Of a stretch of DNA of 64,000 nucleotides, positions 50,301 through 61,328 are shown piece after piece. The notes under the pieces were generated by a model that was given only the letters and a program-made list of their open reading frames with translations, searched no databases and was not told the origin of the DNA. The DNA comes from Typha latifolia (lineage: Eukaryota; Streptophyta; Magnoliopsida; Poales; Typhaceae), in the NCBI GenBank assembly GCA_019914945.1, contig CM034101.1:2305188-2369187 (forward strand), read 5' to 3'. The translations under genes were made by a program, and so were the position numbers. The first letter of the stretch is position 1; each line of letters opens with the position of its first letter.

Positions 50301-52742
50301 CCTGTTTTATCATCAGATAAGGAACTGGAAAGTGACCCATGGTGTAGCAAGGTGACATCTGGAGCTGGATCTGATGCAGACCATTCTGATAAACCATTAG
50401 ATAGCTGGGGTAAAGCAGCTGGTTCCAGTGGAGGTCAGAGTTCCCCATGGTGTAAAATAGCAGTTGATAAGACAATTGGTGCTAGTGGTCAAGTTGAAAA
50501 TTCCCGAAAGGATCCTGATAATTGGAGCAACAAGGCTTCACATAATGTCAGTTCGGCTACCAGTGCATGGGAGAAAGCAAACCTGCCAAGAAGTGCTGTT
50601 GGTGGAAGCTGGGGCACTGAAAGCAGTAGTGCTGATGGTTGGGACAGAGTGCTAACCAACAATGACAAAGGAAAAGCTGTGAGTGGGGACCAATCAAGTA
50701 GTTGGGCACATACTGAAGTTCCTAGCAATGATAAATTAAATTCTTGGGACACTAAAGGAAAAGAAGTAGCTATTACTGGAGATGATACTTGGGGCAAAGC
50801 TACAAAGCTTCAAGAGAAGAGTGGCAACGGGAGCAATAACTGGGAAAGCTCTAGCCAAATTCATGGAAAAGATGGAACATTCAAGAGTGGGAGCCACAGT
50901 GGTGGTTGGGATGCTGCTGCCTCTAGGACTATAACATCACTGGAAGTAGGAAGCCATGTAGGCAGCTGGGATAAAGCGAAAGATACACATGCTGGTCAAT
51001 GTCATACTTGGGGCAACTCAAAAGATAAAAGTGATGCTGAAAATGGAAGTTGGAATAATTCAGGAATATCTAACCACATTGGGAAGAGTACTAAAGAAAG
51101 CAAAGACTGGGGGCAGCCTTTTAGTGGCTCAAGCCAAAGTCAAGAGAAAGATGGAATATTCAAAGATCAGAACCAAACTGGTGGTTGGGATGCTGCTGCT
51201 TGTAGAACCAGTTCATCTTTGCAAGTAGGACATGCTAGCAGCTGGGATAAAGCAAAAGATACACATCTAGGTCACTATGATAATTGGGGCAAGCCGAAAG
51301 AGAAGAGTGAAGCTGAAAATGGAGGTTGGAATAAAGCAGGAACATCTGGCCACATTCCCAATGGTAACTGGGGCAAATCAAATACTGATTGTGTCAAATA
51401 TCAAGCTGATGGGCACCAAAAGCAGGATTTTGGTTGGAACCAAGCTTCAGGCAGAGAAAGTGGTAACAGAATTGATGGATGGGAAAAAGAAAAACAGGAA
51501 ATGGATAGAAGTGCAGGTGGTGTCACTGGTTGGGAGAGGGGAACAGGCACCAAGGAGGGACAGGTTAATGCAGCACAAGGGGTTACAGGCAGTAATAACA
51601 GAGATGCTTGGGATTTTAATAAAAAATTGATGATAAATGAAGAAGATGCATGGGCGAAAGCTTCGCACCTGCAAGAGAAAAGCACCACAAGGCCCGACAC
51701 TGTAAACACCAACAGTTCAAGCCAATGGGACGCCGCTGCATCACATCAATCGCCATCAGCAAAGCAACATGGTAACCAAGCTGGCTGCTGGAATAACTGG
51801 GAGAAGCCTATCGATAAAGGTACATCTGAGACTGGTGGTTGGAAAAATGCTGGTTTCTCTAGCCAAATTCAAACATCCAGCTGGAATAGACCTACTTCAT
51901 CTGGTAGAGATTATGAATCCAGCTGGAGTAAACCAAGAAATTTTGAAGGGGGCCGTGGATTTGGGCAAGGAAGAGGTCGAAACTTTGGAGAAAGTGGAAG
52001 CAAGAGTCAGGATAGCAACTGGAAAAAATCAGTAGACTGCGATGGGGATCACAGATCCAACTGGGGTAAAGTAATGGATGGAAAGAGTGATAGTGCTGGA
52101 AACACAGATCGAGAGAGTAATTGGAACAAGCAAAGGGATTTTGATGGTGGAAGAGGAGCTTCTTGGAGAAGAGGAAGGGGTCGATTCAACACAAGGGGAG
52201 GTAGAAATCAGGGCAACAATTGGCATGAGCAGGGAGACCAAGAAGACTGTAGGGGATCTGGTAGAGGTGGAGGTCAAAGTGCAACAGGTAACAATTGGAA
52301 AGATAATGATGGCACAAGGCGGTCTAGTCATGGTCGTGGTGGTGGCTGGTCTCATTCTTCCGGTTGGAACAATGACCCAGCAAATTCTGGCGGCCAAACT
52401 GTTCCCAGAGATGAAGGATCTAGCTGGGGGAATGATGAAAACACTGGTAGAGGTAGAGGTCGAGGTCGAAATGGAGCAGGCAACAGTTGGAGAGGGAATG
52501 ACAATGACGGCACAAGGCCTTCTAGTCATGGTGGCAGTGGTGGCTGGTCTCAGTCTTCGCATTGGGGTAACGACCGAGGGAACCCTGCCAACCACAGTAA
52601 ACCCAGGAATGAAGGATCTAGTTCAGGGAATGACCAAAGTAACCCCAGAAATGAAGGACCTGGCTGGGGGAATGATCAGAAAACCAGCTGGGAGAAAGCA
52701 ACCGGGAAATGGGGTGAAACCAAGGGTTCAACTGGATGGTAG
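35380..52742 (+). CDS. KTF1: KTF1 / SPT5-like (SPT5L, RDM3): NGN-KOW transcription factor with WG/GW ARGONAUTE hook
   Basis: Seventeen exons join in phase to 1483 aa: 35380..35593, 39953..40191, 40274..40429, 42385..42543, 42639..42722, 43821..43888, 44003..44317, 44411..44459, 44605..44760, 45011..45166, 45254..45326, 45406..45564, 45634..45670, 45792..45850, 46216..46258, 47964..48022 and 50317..52742 (TAG). The length is close to Arabidopsis KTF1 (about 1.49 kaa). The N-terminus is basic and acidic low-complexity. An NGN-type domain spans about 146-235, followed by KOW-like modules near 237-265, 400-440, 470-500 and 570-605. A Trp-rich WG/GW tail starts at about 676. KTF1 works in the nucleus with RNA polymerase V, binding nascent RNA and AGO4 to direct DNA methylation; general SPT5 lacks the long WG/GW tail. 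An in-frame GTG at 35326 is not used as the start; 35380 is the first in-frame ATG. Confidence 0.92.
37620..37801. repeat. Foldback (MITE-like) element in KTF1 intron 1
   Basis: The left end reads TATTTGCACCAAAATGCGCT at 37621. The right end is the inverse, TTTGGTGCAAATGC, finishing about 37800. Inside these ends, CTCAAGTTT and GAGCTCTT on the left pair with AAACTTAAG and AAGAGCCC on the right. The centre holds smaller inverted GTGTGG/CCACAC-like units. It is non-coding. Confidence 0.6.
38139..38352 (+). repeat. Dispersed repeat, copy B (relative at 9017-9217)
   Basis: The order of shared blocks matches copy A: AATTTAAATTTGAC, CTAATAAGAGATATAT, TAATTAAAAAAA and ACTATAAAAAGATATCA. Substitutions and small indels are spread along the length, implying old copies. 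There is no coding content. Confidence 0.6.
40787..41653. repeat. Inverted-repeat element (about 0.87 kb) in KTF1 intron 3
   Basis: The left end carries ACATGGATACGGGATACGGG-type sequence from about 40791. The right end carries the inverse theme (GTATTGGATACATATCCGAC, then TTTTGGAGTATCCATGC, to about 41653). GGATAC/GTATCC units are repeated within both ends, giving complementary arms around a non-coding centre. This looks like a non-autonomous foldback transposon; TTTTGGAGTATCCATG recurs once more at 41692-41707, just outside. Confidence 0.6.
45634..48022 (+). CDS. KTF1: KTF1 micro-exon cluster (exons 13-16)
   Basis: Four short exons, of 37, 59, 43 and 59 nt (45634..45670, 45792..45850, 46216..46258 and 47964..48022), link the last KOW module to the WG/GW exon. 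Each alone changes frame, yet together they close in phase: AG|G gives Arg, G|TA gives Val, AG|T gives Ser and G|AT gives Asp at the successive joins. They encode low-complexity linker with scattered Trp (SSWDIELPSFG, DTWQPFSSS). Exon 15 has a weak acceptor (CACAAG) and is the least certain. Confidence 0.7.
50317..52742 (+). CDS. KTF1: KTF1 last exon: WG/GW-repeat ARGONAUTE-hook domain
   Basis: One exon encodes 808 residues with about 48 Trp by eye, of which about 12 are in WG and 13 in GW dipeptides. Each lies in Ser/Asn/Gly/Lys/Asp-rich disordered sequence. GGWDAAASRT and GGWDAAACRT begin two long, similar segments, and a weaker third begins at QWDAAASHQ. The last 220 residues are RGRGR/RGG-rich with repeated DGTR-SSHG and GSSWGND blocks. 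WG/GW platforms bind the PIWI domain of AGO4-clade proteins. The reading frame ends TGW-stop, so the last residue is itself part of a GW. Confidence 0.92.
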
Positions 52743-53921
52743 GTGTAATTGTTCCTAATTTCTGTTCATTCTTGTTTTGTGCGATCCAACCATGATTGAG
52801 GGCAACTATTGGCGCATGTTCTGATTTTGCTTCTTAAAGTTGTTATATATGTAGTTAGAACCAAGGAATGGTTTACTTTATTGCTGCTGAAAATGAATTT
52901 CCCTTCTCGTCGGGAGTTTAAATGCTACTTCTCTAGGTAGATTTTGAAATCTGCGTGATCCGTAAAATTATGATTTTCTATCTCTATATGTGCTGCTAAT
53001 TAGCTGCAATTTTCAGTTATCGATTTTAGTTCCATATGTTGAAAGGTTTCGAGTTGGATTGACGGAAGAGCGAACGCATGCAGTTTCTTTGTCTGATATT
53101 ACCCTATTAAACGCTCTCGTCAGTGAAGCGGAGATCAATTTTGATGCACATACGAGCTCTTCCCTTCTTCAGATAAAAGTTAGGCCTTCAAGTTAGGCTA
53201 GTCAAGCGCTACTTCTAAAACGATTCGGTGACTTGATGCTCGGCACCCTACTCAGTCATCCCGCTTCCAAACCCCGATCTTACTCTGTCTGGGGAGCTTC
53301 TCGGCTTACAAGCTCCGGATTTCAGTCTGAAGCTATAAGAGCATTAGAAGCTGGACAAGAATTATCTGCTAGTAGAGCACGAAGCGAGTGATATTATCAG
53401 ATAACAGGGAAATGTCTTACGATCTTCACAAAGTCTGCACGCGGAAGCTGTTTTGCTCGTAATCAGGAACTAATTAATGTAAAAGACTAACAAACCCAGG
53501 AAGCCTACAGTTACAAAGCATTTCCTTGGCCATATGGCTCAATTGCTTTCTCATTTATATCGCTATGCAACTGGAAATTTCACAAGATGAAATCTCACTT
53601 GATTTTACAACGTTTCTACTGCTCACTCAAGACTTACAAGATGGGCATAAAATGATCCGAGAGTATCGAACTCCCTACAACACCAAAAAATAAACAAATC
53701 CGATCTTTTACCTATCTTGGCAGGACGGACGGGCACATGGATAGGATATATCAAGCAACATCGGACCAACTTCAGCATCTACTACGTGCAAGAGATGGTC
53801 CCCCAGGCAGAAACAATTGAGATCTGCAGCTCCATCTCTCCTCCCTAGATGATTTTATATGGGCTCATAATTGGACGCATAGTTACTCTCTAATATAACA
53901 GCAAGTTCCGTCGGTAGCAAA
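52743..53921. other. Convergent 3' region between KTF1 and COG1
   Basis: The two genes end tail to tail with 1.2 kb between their stops, which should hold both 3' UTRs. An open frame at 52990-53196 is unrecognised and starts close to the KTF1 3' end; I treat it as UTR. No terminator-like structure stands out. Confidence 0.55.
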
Positions 53922-56900
53922 TTATGCGTCAAATCTGGGCCCGGATGTAAAAGACGACAGAAGCCCAGCTGCTGGGCCATCAGAAAGCATGGATCCCCAC
54001 CTTGATGTACTCTCTCCAAATCTGCTGCCAACCTGATCGTATGAAAGGAGAATAGTAAGTCCAATGTAGAATAAAATTTTGGCACATCTTATAACAATAT
54101 AATCAAAGAGTAAAATTGGTATAGCGAAATACTTTATCAAGAGAGTAATATTCTACATCAGAACCCACAGATAGAAACTAAAGCACGTCCATTTTATCAG
54201 ACTCTATGTGCAGCAAAACAAGCCAATTAAATTTAAATTGCCAACGAAACCTTAAATTTGACCACCTTTCTGAGGAAGTGCAACTATAAGCATCTTCCTT
54301 AGTGTACATATATAATATGTTATAAAGAGCATAAAATTTAAAAGGGGAAATTTGATAAATCTTTACTGGTGGACGGGATATGTGCCCCTACTTCTGAATA
54401 GTTTGCAGCAACCTCTAAACAACTATAAATGAGAGAAACTGAACTTCTTCGAACTTTGTATGAAGGACACTAAGATAAGTCGAGAATAGTTCTTTTCTAG
54501 GACATCTCAACTGTATGGGATGGGGTGAAAGGATGATAATTCAAGCAAACAGTTTATCTGTTGGTATATCTGGATCAAATGGGAACCTTGCTATCCAGCC
54601 AATCATACAAGTTGACTGTTTATTCACAAATAGAAGTCTGAATACATTCACAAGAAAGATCTGATCACAATTATGAGATTAAAAATGTGATATTTCAAAT
54701 ATGAAACTTCCTTTTGAGGTATGACTGAACCATTTATAAGTACCTGGGTCATCAAGGATTTGAATAATGGCGTTGCAACTCCAAAACTCGGATTTTCATC
54801 AAAACCTGACTTCAAAGACTGCTCTCCATTTGGATACGTGCTCCAAGGACCTCTAGGTGAGGGTGACGACTCATCAGAGAGTGTCTGAAGAGATGATTTA
54901 TTTGCTGGTCTCGAAGTTAAGGCAGGAGCACTGAAAGAACAAACAAAAACTTATCAGAAGCACAATACATTATTTGCAAGCTGTATATTACATACATATG
55001 AAAAGAGACAAAATGTTACAAAATAATAGAAGTACACAAGGTTTATCTCGGAAGTGAGAAAGAAGGATGCATGTTGTATCTGTAATAATGTCAATTATAA
55101 GCAGACATACTATATAGTATTACACACTACACGGAATATGGTCTACTCTATGAACATATAAAAAACAAAGATTAGGACTACTTATAAAAGTAATTCTTAA
55201 AATACTATAATTCTACGATGGATGACGCAAGCTGGTAAACTACTTTTCATATCCAACTCTTATGTTAAGATGCTTCCCATATCATAACGTGAATGTATCT
55301 CTTGGAAATATACAAGGAGATTATCTTTTCCACTGGCCTCAAGCACTCTTCTGCTCAACTTCACAGGCAATTAATATACCAACTACTCAAAAAACTTCAA
55401 TTGCTTTTATTCCCAAACCTAGCATCCAATTTTCTCTTAAGATAATACAGCCATCTAATCTGTATTAATGCTCTAAAGGCAAAGGCTTGCTGTGATTTAT
55501 ATTGAGAATTGAGGAAGCCACACCGATGCAAGAAACAACTTAGATGAGCTCTTCTCAGAAGGATTTTAATTTTCATTTGACCAGATATTGTACTTCCATT
55601 CCTAAGGAGAGCAGTAAGTAGAGCACTTATATTAAAGAGAATTACATGAAAATCAAGTTGAGCAGGAAAGGTCAATGCAGTCCTAAGTTACACCCCTAAG
55701 ATTCATGTTATCAATAAAGAGGAGAGCAATTCGAGATTAAGATTGTATACCAAAACTTTATTGAATGTAACTGGTGGAGTTTACTTGACAGTGTAAAAAG
55801 AAACGATGCCAACTAAAATATTTGTATTTATGAGATATGTTAACTCATGATCTATCAACTAAAATATTACTGGCCCATAACATGTAGGTTGAGCCTCTTA
55901 TCTCAATCTAACAAAATATCAGCTTTTTGTTTCAAGCCATAATTCTCAAAGAAAATTCATGAAACCACCAAATTATCAGGAATAGATGTGTATTCATCTT
56001 GTCCATCAATCATCGTACTTCATCTTTAACTTCATGGAACAGTATGCTACTGATTCAAATTACCCAAAGATACTTAGATATATGTCAAGAGCAAGTGACA
56101 CTTCATCTAGTCTGAATTCCAGTTTGCTTTCTCCTAGTGTATTAGTGACAACTTTATTAAGGATGACAACTCAAGTCCTTCCGTGATCTATTTTAGAATG
56201 CATTCTTCCATCTGTCACTTACACATATGAGCCACCAGTGATGGATGATTTTATTCATGATATGATAGGAGGTCAGCAAGGAGGTGATGTCATTTGCATA
56301 TTCTATGAAGCTTTGACTGTTACATTGTGTAATAAGGTTAGTTTGATGTTGCCAAATAATGTTACAAGATTTCAGCTTGTTAATAGCCAACCATGGACAA
56401 TGCACATTATGCAGACTGAGAAACTCCTTGACCGTTAGTAACAGCATAACAGTTTCACTTTATGTGGAGTGTTACATATGCTTTCCTAAAAAAAGACTAT
56501 TTATGTTGAGTTCCAAATGTATGAAAAGGAGTTGTGGAGTTTCCTTAAGCCCAAAGAAATAAACTCCAAACAAGGCCTGAATAATATAAATATCAACTCT
56601 CAGAGGATATTCAAAGAGATGAACAACAAAGCCAGAGTTCTATGGGTTTTGCTTATCTAAGAACTACGTTCCAAGTTTTAAAGGATTGACGTCAGGCTGA
56701 TAGCTGGTCATAAAAAAATGTCACTTCTTTTGGACCCTTCTCATAATTTAATTGTCAATAGCTGACCCTGTTTTGTTTGGAAAATGCTTGAATGATGATC
56801 TCAATGATGATGAAGCATGTAATATTGGTTTCTGAATTTTGACATTAAGAAAAATACACATAAATCTGCTGTATATAGTAGGATAAATCATTTAACGGCA

Positions 56901-59900
56901 GAAAGAGCATTTACCTGATTGGAAGATACTTAAATCTTGGAACTTGAGAACATCGCATTATATTTGAGTCAGTATTCGACTTTGTAGGCAACTTCTGAAC
57001 AGTGTCCATGTACAGACGATTAAGCTGAACTAGAAACCCAAAGAGAACTGCATATCGCTTGTATGATTGTTTCTCATTCTCCCAGAGGTATGCCTCATAA
57101 CTATTATGATACAAAGAAAAATAAAGAAAAGAAAATATTCAGATATGAATGACAGAACTGTCACAATTTACTTCAAACGGGTCATGAAAGTGATACTACC
57201 ACTACATTTTATCAAAATCTTCATTAGTTAGTTACAAAAGAAGGAATAGTACAAAGATTCAATGCTCTTGTTTTGTTTTTGTTTTTTTTTGTTTTTGACA
57301 AAATTCAATGCTCTTGTTATGTAGTAAAATCATTTAAAGGAGGAACTTACGTAGCCCAGTCAATTGGATCCAGCCTCTGTGAAAGCTTACTTATTAACTT
57401 TGTTACAGGCTCTATGCTGGCAGAACCTGATTGGAGCTGTGATGGTTTCCATCTAAAAGGAGGCCTCAGTGTGGCACTTTTTGGTGGCTCCCCTTTTGTT
57501 TTTGTTTCAGGAGTAATGGAGCCAGAATCTTTTCCCCCACATAAAACATCAGCAAAGAAGCGTAGGTCTAACAATATTTGCAGAACTCCTTTTTCCGTAA
57601 CCCGACATTCACCGCTCTCAATAGTCACTAAGAAACTTTCATAGATTGCCACCGCCTATTAAATAATTAAAGCACGAGACACATGAAGAATTAAGATCAC
57701 TTTAAGGCTATAAACATATTAAGTGAACTACTTCCATCCACATTCTGCAGCAGAAATAGCCATGCATAAAGTAACATCATGTTCCTACAAAATTAATGGA
57801 TCAACTGTAAGTTGCAAAAAAGTGACCACATGGGCACTCACAATGAAAAGTATATTCCTCGTAAAATTATCATTACAAATTCAACCTTAAAGATCTGCAA
57901 AGACTTATATAAATGCATCCTTAATCACTCAATTGCTTTTAGTTAGGGTAGTCATTGCATATATACTACAGTTACTAAAAGAAAATAAATATTAAAATTA
58001 GGCAATGACATTTAATGAAAGTCATTCAGAGTTTAAAATATCAAAATATATCAGCATTAACTTTTTGCTTAAGAAATCATGCACTTGCTAATTCAACAAG
58101 ATTATTCGGCTAAACTATAAGCATAAATAGTAAAAATTACCTAACCTTAAGGTGTTACAATGAGATGAAGTCATGAAACAACATACCTTTTCTAATAGGT
58201 TGCGTGCAAAATTTTGCAATATAATTTTGTCAAGTATATGACCTCCGACTTTATGAATTTCCAAGCATGCTTGGAAAAGGAAAGAGGTAATGTATATGGA
58301 AGGCATTGAAGGTAGTGCTATTTGCATTTCCAAGGGACCCTCACTGGACTCCTCTTGTTTGATAACAGTGACTTCCCAACCCTGTAAGAATCATAGAGTA
58401 AGTATGAACATAAGTAGGAGTAAAGAATGCCTTTCCCAAGGCAAACACAAGACAATTGTATGGTTGACCATAAAAAGGATAAAGAATAGTTTAATGAAAA
58501 TAACATCTCCAAAGTCCAAGCATTAAGCCTTCTGAAAATAAGGGGAAAAAATAAATAAGATGGCTGGATTTCAACCTCACCTCCTAATATAGTAGTAGAA
58601 GCGGTAATCATGCTACTTCTATATCTAACTTCTGGTCAAATAGTAGCCAAGCTTAACTCATGGCCAGAAAAGATCACATCCTTCATTAAGGTTCTGTTGC
58701 AGGAACTTCTATAAAGGTCCTATATTAGCATCCCTAACTCTACACTCAGCAACATCAATGTGTCAATGACAAGACTAATCTAACAGTCTTCAATGTCAAT
58801 AACATTCTACTATTGACCCAGGAAACTATCTTAAAACTTGTACCTTGCAGATTACATGTTTCTTAAGAATTTGATTGCTCAAACTTATCTAGCTCATATA
58901 TACTATAATGAAGTAACAGCTGGTATATGTTACTCATGTCTTGCTCAACAAATAACATTCTAGATCATATTCTTATTCCGTTTATGTATCCAACGTTCTC
59001 TGGGCAATAGATTCAATACCGATGGAGAAGAAAAAAAGCATACAAAGTACATAATCCAAAACACAGTCACGAAGAGTACAAATACAAGCTTAAGAAGAAT
59101 CAACAAATTGCACTACTTACCCGCAAAGGAGTTGATGTAGATAATGAATCATCTTTATTGAGATTCTTGGAAAGAATGATCGAAAGCTCATCAGACACCC
59201 ATGATATCCATAAGCTATGAGCTTTGATGCAGAGCTCTAGCAAAGTTTTGTTCAGCTCATCAAGTCTTGGATTTGAGTTGTCATCTGCTCCAAATAAAGC
59301 AGCAGCTGCTGCAATTGTTTGCCTTCGATGGCCATCAAAATTTTGCCTTTTTGAACCCCTCGGGCTATCAAATACATGCCTTCTTAGGGTAAATGAAACT
59401 GGTGAGTCAAAGGCTATCTTAGATTTCCTTGACAAAGGTGATGATAAGTTGGCAAATGTTGTACCAGCAGTTTCTTTTACCCACTGCCTCGGGGAACCAA
59501 GTAGTAGAGGTATATGACTTGAATGATTTCTTAATGCAAATAAGAGGCGGCCAATAAAAAGTGATCTTTCAACGATTACAGAAGGTGTTAGTGAAATCTT
59601 GTTGTCCTTAAAGCTTCCCAAGGAAGCAGAGAGCTTCCCAAGCTCGACTTCAAGTTCCTTTGATATCATTGAAATGGTCTTGAAACATTTCTCCTGAATG
59701 TACGGCACTAGTTCCCTTAACCTCAGAGCTGAATTACTAGATTCTACAAAGCTTAAAAGATCCTCCAGTATACTCCGGCATTTGTTGTCAACTGCATTCT
59801 GAATCCTGCTAACCTCAGGTCCAAAATATGAGTTAAGACAAGTCCGAAAGTCATATTCATCAGTGGCTGGTTTCAAGTTAGCCAAGATTCCTGCTTTCTT

Positions 59901-61328
59901 CTGGTTAGTTTTTTCTGAAAACCAAACCGCACCACCGTTGGAAGCTTTCTTCAAATATGCATGGAAATCATATACATTATTAGGATCTGCATTCGCCAAA
60001 ATTGCCTCAATAGAATCCCTCAACTTGATGCCTACACTCAAATTCTCAAACTCCGAATGCATGATCTCCTTCATCCTCTTCATGAATGCTTCTTCCAATC
60101 TATTCTCCAAAATGTCCTTTCCTTCCTTCAATATAAGCCCACTAATTTGGTTCCATGGTGACTCAATTTCTGAACCGAGGACGCTCTTCAGCCACTGTTC
60201 CAAGCTCTCCTCCATCTGCTCCCGACCATCCAAAGCCTCTCGGACAACCTTCTCAGCTGATGCCAACCCTTCTCCACTCCCAATTGCCCCAATCAACTCC
60301 TTGCCACCGGACAGCTCTCCAAATATCTCGTCACAGCAAGCCTTCAACCAACCTGAGCATGTCGAAGCAACATATTCCGGCTCAAGAAGAACAATCACCG
60401 ACTCTAATTTCTCTCTATGCGACTTCCACATCCTGACCTCCTTTTCAGGATTCGGGATCCCCCCAAACAACTGCGTTCCAGGGGGAGATCCAAGGACAGT
60501 CTTGTAGAACAAAGGCATCTCATTTGATGAAAGAACAAAGAGTTGCCCCACCTGTCCTAAACTATTCATAATTGTCCTTGCAACATCGCAGAGCGCAGCG
60601 GAGCACGAATCCGAATCTGAGAGACTACCTGCAATCTTCTGAGAGATCCACGACCGGCTCGAATCGAGAAACAGCGTAAGCACCTGCTTAGGGTTGAGAT
60701 CATCAATGGTTGCAGCAGCGGCAAGGGCATCGGCATAGGCAGTGACAGGGAGGCCGCGTTCTGTGAGGCGATCCCGGCTGCGCTGCGAGATCTGGGCGCG
60801 GAAGCTCTCCACGATCTGCCACTGGTGTCGAAGAAGTGGGAATTTCGCGGGCACGTCGAGATCTGAGCTTTGGAGGAGGCCGTGGACGACCTTGGCCCGG
60901 AGGTAGCGGCCGGAGGACTCATGGAGCATGGACTCGTCGAGGCAGCCCCAGATGCTCTCCGGAGTGTCGACGAGGTACTTGACGCGGGAGGCGACGCCGT
61001 AGACGAGGGAGCGCGTAGGGTTGGGGGCTAGTTTTTGGGTGTTACTCTTCTCGTCAGTGGAGGAGAGGGAGGAGAGGGCCGATTCGATGGAGGCGAGGTG
61101 GGAGGAGATGGATTCGGACGAGGATTTGATGAGGAGGATGGAATCGGCGGAGTCGATGAGGTCGCGGTAGCTCCGCCCGACGAGCTGCCGGAGCTCCTCC
61201 TTCTTTGACTCGATCTCGCTTCGCGTCGCTGCCTCCACGGCGCGGATCTCGGGGATCGGCTTCGTGCGAAAGAGAGACTCCGCGTCGCCGCCTCCGGCGG
61301 CCGGAGACCGCGGAGGAGGGGATCTCAT
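53922..61328 (-). CDS. COG1: Conserved oligomeric Golgi complex subunit 1
   Basis: Six exons give 1063 aa, close to Arabidopsis COG1 (about 1.07 kaa): 59121..61328, 58187..58381, 57351..57655, 56915..57100, 54744..54930 and 53922..54032 (TAA). All joins are GT-AG and close in phase. The N-terminal half has the Vps51/COG1-type helical region ([20 protein letters not shown] near residue 16, then heptad-like Leu/Ile spacing and [17 protein letters not shown]), expected to form coiled coil. The middle is helical with Ser-rich loops. The C-terminal exons are conserved in the plant family (for example [19 protein letters not shown] and [10 protein letters not shown]). COG1 is a lobe A subunit of the eight-subunit tether that guides retrograde vesicles at the Golgi. 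The initiating Met at 61328 is followed by a Pro/Gly-rich leader of about 15 residues. Confidence 0.92.
59121..61328 (-). CDS. COG1: COG1 exon 1 (736 codons)
   Basis: This single exon carries about 70% of COG1. Its 5' half is GC-rich and its 3' half more AT-rich, a gradient typical of monocot genes. It ends at CGG before a GTAAGT donor. An open frame on the opposite strand at 59863-60507 is a shadow of this coding sequence. Confidence 0.9.

Noticed and set aside
52029..52758. Long open frames on both strands over the KTF1 tail
   Set aside because: They are shadows of the repetitive WG/GW exon; the true frame is fixed by splice phase and by the WG/GW pattern.
59863..60507. Open frame of 214 codons on the plus strand
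   Set aside because: It is antisense to COG1 exon 1, has no family resemblance and is explained by codon bias of the real gene.
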